DNA from: an uncultured Verrucomicrobiota bacterium
Lineage (GTDB): Bacteria; Verrucomicrobiota; Kiritimatiellia; RFP12; UBA1067
Assembly (NCBI GenBank): GCA_946615275.1
Contig: CAMOHV010000064.1
Span: forward strand, 1-6,633
Direction: 5' to 3'
DNA length: 6,633 bases
Positions 1 through 5,290 of this stretch are shown here, piece by piece; within the stretch, counting starts at the first letter, position 1; each line of letters begins with the position of its first letter. Position numbers and translations under genes: made by a program. Below the pieces are notes generated by a model. It was not told where the DNA came from. It searched no databases and worked only from the letters and a program-made list of their open reading frames with translations.

Positions 1-2245
1 CGAGCGCGGGCATCACGTCGTAGACGCGCGCGGCCGTCTCGCGGTGGATGTCCGCGCCGTCGCGGAACGCGGCGAGCATCGTCTCGTCGCCGCTCATTGC
101 GGCCATGATGCGCAGCTCGATCTGCGAATAGTCGGCGGAGACGAGCAGGTGGCCGGCGTCGCGCGCGATGAAGGCGGCGCGGATGGGCCTGCCGCGCTCG
201 GATCGGACGGGGATGTTCTGGAGGTTGGGCTCGGAGGACGAGAGCCGCCCGGTCTCCGTGAACGCCTGGGCGAAGGTGGTGTGGACGCGGCCTTCGGCGT
301 CGGTGCAGTGCGGCAGCTTGTCGGCGTAGGTGGACTTGAGCTTCGCGCAGGCGCGGTAGTCCAGCACCTTCCGCACTATCGGATGCATGTCGGCGCACTT
401 GAGGAGCGTCTTCTCATCCGTCGCGAACTGCCCGGTGGAGGTCTTCTTCGCTGCCGGGCAGCCCTTCAGGACGCCGCCCTCGCCGAAGAGGAACTCGCCG
501 AGCTGCCTGGGGGAGTCGATGTTCAGGTCGGCGGCGCCGCCGGCGCGTATCTCCGCGGCGATGCCGTCTATCTCCTGCTGCAGGCGCGCGCCGTAGGCGG
601 CGAGCGCGGCCGCGTCGATCTTCACTCCGGCGCGCTCCATGTCGATCAGCACGGGAATGAGCGGCTCCTCGCTCTCCGCGAGGGCCTGCAGGGCGCCGGC
701 CTCGGCGGCGCGCGGACGCAGGACGTCCTCGAGGCGCAGCGCCACGTCGGCGTCCTCGGCGGCGTAGTCTAGGACGCCCTCTGGCGGGATGTCGCCCATC
801 GACTTCTGCGGCTCTCCGCGCTTCGGCTCGCCGATGAGGCGCGTGATGGGGATGGGGTCGTAGGAGAGGAACTCGCGGGAGAGGAGGTCCATGCCGTGCC
901 TCGCGGCGGCGTCCGTCACGTAATGCGCGAGCAGCGTGTCGTGCACCGTCGAGCCGAACGTAATGCCGTAGCGGCCGAGGATCGTCATGTCGAACTTGGC
1001 GTTCTGCGCGATCAGGGTCTTGGACGGGTCGGCGAAAGCCGGCGCGAAGATGCGCACGAACTCCTCGGCGGCGGCGCGGTCCTGCGGGGCGCTCGCAAGG
1101 GCGAAAAGATCTTCCGCCGACGCGGCCCCGTGCTTCGGGACGGCTACGTACCACGCCCTACCGGGCGCCGTCGCGAAGCTCATGCCCACGAGGTCGTCGT
1201 GCCAGGGGTCGATGCCTGTCGTCTCCGTGTCGAAGGCGAAGCGCGGCGCGTCCTCGAGGATCCGCGCGAGGGCGCGCGCCTCGTCGGGCGTCTTCACAAG
1301 CGTGTATTCGTGCGGCGTGTCGGCGATGGTCGCGTACGACTTGCCGTCGGCCAGCAGGCCTTCAGCGTCCCCCAGCAGCTTGCGGGCGAGGCTGGTGAGC
1401 TCGTACTTGGCGCATACGGCGCGGAGCTTCGCCTCGTCGTGGGGGCGCCGCGCGAGGCTTTCAAGGTCCAGCTCCAGCGGCACGTCCGTGCGGATCGTCG
1501 TGAGGAACTTGGACATCCTGGCGTCCTCGGCCCCGGCGGCGACCTTCTCCGCAAGCTTGCCCTTCAGTTCACCGGCGTGGGCGATGATGTTCTCCACGGT
1601 TCCATACGTGGCGATGAGCTCGGCGGCCGTCTTCTCGCCAACGCCGCGTATGCCGGGGATGTTGTCGGCGGAGTCGCCCGCGAGTGCCAGGAAGTCTATC
1701 ATCTGCGCGGGCGAGGAGAGCCTCCAGTGCTCCTTGACCTTCTCGACGTCGTATATCTCGGCGGCGTCCTTGCCGTGGGCGGGGCGGAAGAGCTTGACGC
1801 TGGGGCCCACGAGCTGCGCGGCGTCCTTGTCGGGCGTGGCCACATACACCTCGAAGCCCTCGGCGGCGGCGCGCGCGGCGACCGTGCCCATCACGTCGTC
1901 CGCCTCGAACCCATCCTGCCTCAGGACGGGGATGTTGAGCGCGTCGGCGAGCTCGAACGCCTGGGGGATGGCGGCGGCGAGGTCCTCGGGCATCTTCTCG
2001 CGCTGGGCCTTGTAGGGCGGATACGCCTCGTGGCGGAACGTGGGCCCCGACGGGTCCATCGCGAGGGCCACGTGCGTAGGCTTAAATTCGGAGAGTATGG
2101 CCCCCACGCCGTTGGCGAATCCCATCAGGGCGGATGTGTTGATGCCCGTCGCGGTGATGCGCGGATTCCGCAGGAACACGAAATGTCCCCTGTAGAGGAA
2201 CGGCATGAGGTCTATCACGAACAGCGTCTTCATATTCGCATTCAT
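1..2245 (-). CDS. polA: DNA polymerase I (5' nuclease, 3'-5' proofreading and start of polymerase domain); 3' end cut by window edge
   Basis: This gene encodes the cytoplasmic polymerase that removes RNA primers and fills gaps in lagging-strand synthesis and excision repair. About 748 codons are present. The 5'-nuclease domain carries its acidic metal ligands: D12, D116/D117 in FEADDV, D139/D141 in TPDKD, and D191/D194 in GDSADNIPG, followed by the helix-hairpin-helix GVGEKTA. The 3'-5' exonuclease motifs look intact: D339 and E341 in FDTET, D419 in AKFDM, and Y494/D498 in YAAEDAD, so proofreading is probably active. The polymerase domain starts with TGRLSS (R667) and QNIPVR, then motif A DYSQIELR with catalytic D705 (the same number as in E. 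coli). The frame is open at base 1, just before motif B. The start at 2245 is preferred because AGGA sits 9 nt upstream; ATG at 2233 is an alternative. The gene lies 43 bp after rnfE. Confidence 0.98.
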   Translation of the reverse strand, partial: MNANMKTLFVIDLMPFLYRGHFVFLRNPRITATGINTSALMGFANGVGAILSEFKPTHVALAMDPSGPTFRHEAYPPYKAQREKMPEDLAAAIPQAFELADALNIPVLRQDGFEADDVMGTVAARAAAEGFEVYVATPDKDAAQLVGPSVKLFRPAHGKDAAEIYDVEKVKEHWRLSSPAQMIDFLALAGDSADNIPGIRGVGEKTAAELIATYGTVENIIAHAGELKGKLAEKVAAGAEDARMSKFLTTIRTDVPLELDLESLARRPHDEAKLRAVCAKYELTSLARKLLGDAEGLLADGKSYATIADTPHEYTLVKTPDEARALARILEDAPRFAFDTETTGIDPWHDDLVGMSFATAPGRAWYVAVPKHGAASAEDLFALASAPQDRAAAEEFVRIFAPAFADPSKTLIAQNAKFDMTILGRYGITFGSTVHDTLLAHYVTDAAARHGMDLLSREFLSYDPIPITRLIGEPKRGEPQKSMGDIPPEGVLDYAAEDADVALRLEDVLRPRAAEAGALQALAESEEPLIPVLIDMERAGVKIDAAALAAYGARLQQEIDGIAAEIRAGGAADLNIDSPRQLGEFLFGEGGVLKGCPAAKKTSTGQFATDEKTLLKCADMHPIVRKVLDYRACAKLKSTYADKLPHCTDAEGRVHTTFAQAFTETGRLSSSEPNLQNIPVRSERGRPIRAAFIARDAGHLLVSADYSQIELRIMAAMSGDETMLAAFRDGADIHRETAARVYDVMPAL

Positions 2246-2254
2246 CTCAGTCCG

Positions 2255-2258
2255 TCCT
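2255..2258 (-). promoter_or_regulatory. Putative ribosome binding site of polA
   Basis: On the minus strand AGGA lies 9 nt before the ATG at 2245. It is a modest Shine-Dalgarno match, but it favours this start over the ATG at 2233, which has no comparable purine-rich site upstream. Confidence 0.5.
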
Positions 2259-2288
2259 GGCCGAAGTGTCGGCGGAAGATGTGGATGG

Positions 2289-2966
2289 TCACTTCCCGTT
2301 GGGGCACATAGTGCAGTGGCGGCAGTCGAGGTTTATGGGCAGTGGCGGCGGCTCGCCGTGGCGGCGCGCCCACACGGCCCCGATGTGGTTGATGAGGGCG
2401 AGCAGGAGGCCGAGCGCGATGAAGCCGCCGGCAGGGAGTATCGCGAGCGTCACATGGCCGGGCTGGAGGTTCTTGAAGGCGATGTCCCCCCACACGGTGA
2501 GAGAGCCTGCACCGACGATCTCGCGGACGGCGGCGATGAGCGCCAGCGCGAGCGTGAAGCCGATGCCGGTCCCGAGGCCGTCGGCGATGGAGTCGATCAC
2601 GCCGCTGCGGCTCGCGAAGGCCTCGGCGCGGCCGAGGATCACGCAGTTCACGACGATCAGCGGGATGAATATCCCGAGCGACTCGGAGAGCGCCGGAAGA
2701 TACGCCTGCATCAGGAGGTCGATCGTCGTGACGAACGTCGCGATGATCACGATGTAGCACGGGATGTGCACCGCGGCGGGGATGACCTTGCGGAGCGCCG
2801 AGACGAGCGTGTTCGAGCAGATGAGGACGAACGACGCCGCGAGGCCCATGCCGATCGCGTTCTCAAGGGAGGTCGTCACGGCGAGGGTCGGGCAGAGGCC
2901 CAAGACGAGCCGGAACGTGGGGTTGTTCTTGAAGACCCCGTGCCAGAACGCAAGCCAGGTCTTCAT
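2289..2966 (-). CDS. rnfE: Electron transport complex subunit RnfE/RsxE
   Basis: This is an integral membrane subunit of the Rnf complex, which couples electron transfer between reduced ferredoxin and NAD+ to Na+ or H+ movement. The 225-aa protein is close to the usual family length and is mostly hydrophobic, consistent with about six membrane helices. Diagnostic stretches are LGLCPTLAVTTS (Cys25), SLGIFIPLIVVNCVILGRAEAF (Cys108) and LAILPAGGF near residue 175. In the related NqrD/NqrE and RnfA/RnfE pairs these two cysteines help bind a membrane-embedded iron-sulfur centre. The PPGAF-like stretch near the end favours RnfE over NqrD. The C-terminus adds a cysteine cluster, CRHCTMC (C215, C218, C221). 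The start codon shares its A with the stop of the preceding gene (TGATG), suggesting coupled translation, with a weak GGGGA 7 nt upstream. No other rnf gene is in the window. Confidence 0.95.
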   Translation of the reverse strand: MKTWLAFWHGVFKNNPTFRLVLGLCPTLAVTTSLENAIGMGLAASFVLICSNTLVSALRKVIPAAVHIPCYIVIIATFVTTIDLLMQAYLPALSESLGIFIPLIVVNCVILGRAEAFASRSGVIDSIADGLGTGIGFTLALALIAAVREIVGAGSLTVWGDIAFKNLQPGHVTLAILPAGGFIALGLLLALINHIGAVWARRHGEPPPLPINLDCRHCTMCPNGK

Positions 2967-3940
2967 CACAGCGTCCCCGCGAAGAACCGGTCCATGATGG
3001 CGGAATGCTCGGCGTCGGTCCAGCCGGAGGATTCGATCGAGACCCAGCCGCTGTAGCGGGCCGACTCGATGGCGCGGCGGACGCTCTTGAAGTCTATCGA
3101 GCCTTCCCCGATGCGCACGAAGGTGCCCTCGTTCTTGGCGGCGCGGTCGATCTTGAAGTCCTTTATGTGGAGCTTCACGATCTGGTCGGCGAGGGCGGCG
3201 ATCCACTCCTCGGCGCGCGCGTAGCGCACGTGGTTGCCTATGTCGAAGTAGGACTTCACCCACGGCGACGAGAAGGAGCGAATGAAGGCGGCGGCGAAGT
3301 CCGGCTTCACCCAGAGGTTGTTCCAGACGTTCTCGAGGCCGATGATCACGCCCTCGGAGGCGGCCACCGGGATCAGCTCCTCCACGGCCTCGCGGGCGCG
3401 CTCGGTGGCCTCGTTCTGCGCGGCGATGTAGTCGGCGAACGGTGCGTTGTCCCCTTCCACTGCGCGAGCGAGGACGAGCGAGCGGGGGTCGAACTCGAGC
3501 GAGAACTTCGAGGGCGCGGGAATCGCCATGCCGCCCACGCGGCCCGGCACGACGAGGATGACGGGCGCGCCGTATGCGGCGGTGAGCTGGATGTTGCGCT
3601 TCGCGGTCTCGATGGCGGCGGCGCGCTTGGCGGCGTCCTTGGAGTTGAACTCGAACCATCCGCCCATGAAGGAGTGGATCACGAGGCCGCTGTCCTCGGC
3701 GAGGCGGCGGGCGGCGCGCGCCTCGGCCACGGTCACGGTCTTGTCCTGCATCTCAACGCCGGGGAAGCCGGCGTCCTTGAGCCTCTGTGCGAGGGCTGCG
3801 TCGAAGCGCTTTGCGATGAGGGCCTTCTTGAGGACCGTCTTAAACGGGCTCGCGGCGTTCATCCCCTGCGCGGCGAGGCGCCCGGAGGCGCCCGCGGCGG
3901 CGGCGAGGGCTGAAAGCTTCAGGAAATCGCGGCGGTTCAT
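2966..3940 (-). CDS. Tat-signal sugar phosphate isomerase/epimerase-like TIM-barrel protein
   Basis: The 324-aa protein belongs to the xylose isomerase-like TIM-barrel (AP endonuclease 2) superfamily, whose members isomerise, epimerise or dehydrate sugars and polyols with a divalent metal. The N-terminus is a typical twin-arginine signal, NRRDFLKLS followed by an alanine-rich hydrophobic stretch to about residue 25, so it is probably exported folded. The barrel covers about residues 35-320. Candidate metal ligands, placed by comparison with ketose 3-epimerases, are E203 (GLENVWN), D233 (YFDIGNH), H258 (KLHIKDF) and E303 (SIESSGW); H237 may also be in the site. The start at 3940 has a strong AAGGAG 5 nt upstream and overlaps the preceding stop by 4 bp (ATGA). 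The gene ends in a one-base overlap with rnfE. Its exact substrate cannot be read from sequence; the oxidoreductase neighbour points to a shared sugar or glycoside pathway. Confidence 0.9.
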   Translation of the reverse strand: MNRRDFLKLSALAAAAGASGRLAAQGMNAASPFKTVLKKALIAKRFDAALAQRLKDAGFPGVEMQDKTVTVAEARAARRLAEDSGLVIHSFMGGWFEFNSKDAAKRAAAIETAKRNIQLTAAYGAPVILVVPGRVGGMAIPAPSKFSLEFDPRSLVLARAVEGDNAPFADYIAAQNEATERAREAVEELIPVAASEGVIIGLENVWNNLWVKPDFAAAFIRSFSSPWVKSYFDIGNHVRYARAEEWIAALADQIVKLHIKDFKIDRAAKNEGTFVRIGEGSIDFKSVRRAIESARYSGWVSIESSGWTDAEHSAIMDRFFAGTL

Positions 3941-5214
3941 GCCTTCTCCTTCCCAGGGACGATGGGCTTGCCCTCGGGCGGCACCGGCACGTCGTTCGTC
4001 TCCTCGAAGAGCTGCGCGGTGAAGGCGGCGTTCCAGCCGTTGAAGAACTCGGACTTCTCGTTCTCGAGGATGTCCTTCATGCGCACCTGGCGGCCGGAGT
4101 AGGCTGCGAGGGTGCCCATGATGCAGGTGGCGGTGGACATCGCGACCTGCTCGCCCTCGTTGAGGAAGTTGCCGGAGAGGAGCCCCTTGAGGAAGTCCTC
4201 GTGCTCGGCGATGAGGCCGTTGTCGGGGCGGCCGGCGATGGCGGCCATGTCCTCCTCGACGGGCTTGCCGTCGAAGCGCTTCATCTTGCTGCCCACGGAT
4301 ATCTCGCCCTCGGTGCAGACGAGGCGGGTGCCGACGGGGTTGGCGCAGCCGAGGATGTGGCGCCCGTACGTCGCCACGTGGAGGTCCTCGCCGTAGTCGT
4401 AGTCGATTGCGATCTGGTCGTAGATGTCGCCGATGCCGGCCGGGCGGCGCCAGCGAGCGCCCATGCCGATGGCGTTCACGGGGAAACGGCCGATGAACCA
4501 GTTGGCGAGGTCCACCTCGTGGATGGCCTGCTCCGTGATCTGGTCGCCGCTCATCTCCCAGAAGTGGTACCAGTTGTTGCAGAGGTAGCTGGCATTCGTG
4601 TCCTCGGGGCGGCGCGGACGCACCCAGATCCCGCCGTGGCAGCGGTAGACGCGCCCGGCCATGATCTTGCCCAGGACGCCGGCGCGGATCGGGCCGATCT
4701 GCTTGAGGAAGCGGTTCGAGTGGCGGTGGAGAGTGCCGGAGAGGATCGAGAGCCCCTTCGCCTTGGCGTCGGCGACGGTCTTGAGGAACTCGCGCACGCC
4801 GCGAGGATCGGTGGCGATTGGCTTCTCGGCGAAAATGTGCTTGCCGGCCGCGACGCACGCCGCAGTGTGGCGCGGGCGGAAGACGGGCGGCGCGCAGAGG
4901 AGGACGATCTCGCAGTCGGTCGCGAGCACGTTCTTGTAGCCGTTCGCGCCGTCGAAGGCGAACTTCTCGTCGACGCCGTAGCTGGCGCAGATCTTCTTGG
5001 CCTTGTCGAGGAAGAAGTCGGCGGCCGCCGTGAGCTGCACCTTGCAGCCGAGGCGCTCCGCCGCATCGGTGATGTTCTTGATCGCGCCCGTGCCGCGTCC
5101 GCCGCAGCCTATAAGCCCTACCTTGAACACCTTCTTCGGGGGGGCGCCGCGAACGGCGAACGCCGCGCCGGCCGCGCCGGCCGAGGCGAGAAACGAACGT
5201 CTTGAAGTTTTCAT
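3937..5214 (-). CDS. Tat-signal Gfo/Idh/MocA family oxidoreductase
   Basis: The 425-aa protein is an NAD(P)-dependent oxidoreductase of the Gfo/Idh/MocA family, which acts on hydroxyl groups of sugars, inositols and glycosides. It starts with a twin-arginine signal (SRRSFLAS, residues 4-11, then an Ala-rich stretch to about 22). It is therefore expected outside the cytoplasmic membrane with its cofactor already bound, as in glucose-fructose oxidoreductase. The Rossmann domain begins at KVGLIGCGGRG (residues 32-41) and carries the family AEKP motif with likely catalytic K131. The substrate domain includes ITEQAIHEVDLANW, with H232 as the expected catalytic histidine and E228 where characterised members often have Asp. 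An in-frame ATG at 5280 would give 22 more residues, but it lies in the promoter -35 region and would bury the Tat signal. ATG 5214 has AAAGGA 6 nt upstream. The gene is first in the block and overlaps the next by ATGA. Confidence 0.94.
   Translation of the reverse strand: MKTSRRSFLASAGAAGAAFAVRGAPPKKVFKVGLIGCGGRGTGAIKNITDAAERLGCKVQLTAAADFFLDKAKKICASYGVDEKFAFDGANGYKNVLATDCEIVLLCAPPVFRPRHTAACVAAGKHIFAEKPIATDPRGVREFLKTVADAKAKGLSILSGTLHRHSNRFLKQIGPIRAGVLGKIMAGRVYRCHGGIWVRPRRPEDTNASYLCNNWYHFWEMSGDQITEQAIHEVDLANWFIGRFPVNAIGMGARWRRPAGIGDIYDQIAIDYDYGEDLHVATYGRHILGCANPVGTRLVCTEGEISVGSKMKRFDGKPVEEDMAAIAGRPDNGLIAEHEDFLKGLLSGNFLNEGEQVAMSTATCIMGTLAAYSGRQVRMKDILENEKSEFFNGWNAAFTAQLFEETNDVPVPPEGKPIVPGKEKA
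3946..3951 (-). promoter_or_regulatory. Ribosome binding site of the TIM-barrel gene
   Basis: AAGGAG on the minus strand lies 5 nt before the ATG at 3940. It is inside the last codons of the upstream oxidoreductase gene, so the second gene can recruit ribosomes independently as well as by re-initiation at the ATGA overlap. Confidence 0.75.
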
Positions 5215-5220
5215 CTGTTT

Positions 5221-5226
5221 TCCTTT
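5221..5226 (-). promoter_or_regulatory. Ribosome binding site of the Gfo/Idh/MocA gene
   Basis: AAAGGA on the minus strand lies 6 nt before the ATG at 5214. It decides this start over the in-frame ATG at 5280 and places the Tat motif right at the N-terminus. Confidence 0.75.
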
Positions 5227-5251
5227 CGGTTTGAAAATCGGCAATGTGGTG

Positions 5252-5280
5252 ATTATACCATCTTGCGCACAGGATGGCAA
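5252..5280 (-). promoter_or_regulatory. Sigma70-type promoter driving the oxidoreductase block
   Basis: On the minus strand a -35 TTGCCA (5280-5275, one mismatch to TTGACA) is followed by exactly 17 bp and a perfect -10 TATAAT (5257-5252). The bases TGG directly before it also give an extended -10 (TGnTATAAT). Transcription should start near 5245, leaving a leader of about 31 nt with the AAAGGA site. It lies wholly in the gap between the unknown protein gene and the oxidoreductase gene. This is the only promoter of this quality noticed in the window and probably serves the oxidoreductase, the TIM-barrel gene, rnfE and possibly polA. Confidence 0.8.
5258..5277. promoter_or_regulatory. Imperfect 20-bp palindrome in the promoter spacer, candidate operator
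   Basis: The plus-strand bases CCATCTTGCGCACAGGATGG form a dyad in which 8 of 10 positions pair: the outer CCATC/GATGG arms fully, then TG/CA and the central GC. The dyad fills the space between -10 and -35 and covers three bases of the -35. A dimeric repressor bound here would block RNA polymerase. No regulator gene is in the window, so the binding protein is unknown. The arms could also form an RNA hairpin in read-through from the gene to the right, but no T-run follows, so a classic terminator is unlikely. Confidence 0.4.
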
Positions 5281-5290
5281 GCCCGCACGC

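Noticed and set aside
44..772. 242-codon plus-strand open frame
   Set aside because: Antisense to the exonuclease and polymerase motifs of polA; a GC-rich shadow.
2260..2273. Hairpin between rnfE and polA as a terminator
   Set aside because: Five-base stem with no T-run downstream on the minus strand; too weak for an intrinsic terminator.
896..2311. 471-codon plus-strand open frame
   Set aside because: It runs antisense through polA, whose frame is conserved over its whole length with all catalytic motifs. The translation is rich in Arg, Gly, Val and Glu with no recognisable domain, as expected of a shadow frame in GC-rich DNA.
2304..2314. GCAC-ATA-GTGC inverted repeat
   Set aside because: Only 4-bp arms, inside the rnfE cysteine-tail codons; expected by chance.
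2967..3659. Upstream in-frame extension of rnfE
   Set aside because: The rnfE frame stays open into the TIM-barrel gene, but the added residues are arginine-rich shadow sequence. The protein family begins at MKTWLAFWHG, matching ATG 2966.
2205..3913. Plus-strand open frames opposite rnfE and the TIM-barrel gene (2205-3056 and 3005-3913)
   Set aside because: Both are antisense to well-recognised genes and their translations show only biased composition.
4201..5205. 334-codon plus-strand open frame
   Set aside because: It lies antisense inside the oxidoreductase gene; the translation is a low-complexity Ala/Val/Glu/Asp mix without a domain or a good ribosome binding site.
5215..5280. 22-residue N-terminal extension of the oxidoreductase from ATG 5280
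   Set aside because: That ATG lies in the -35 box, upstream of the expected transcript start, and the extension would place the Tat motif away from the N-terminus.
5258..5280. Terminator for the unknown protein gene
   Set aside because: The dyad could form a short hairpin in RNA, but no U-run follows; the next bases are the -10 box.
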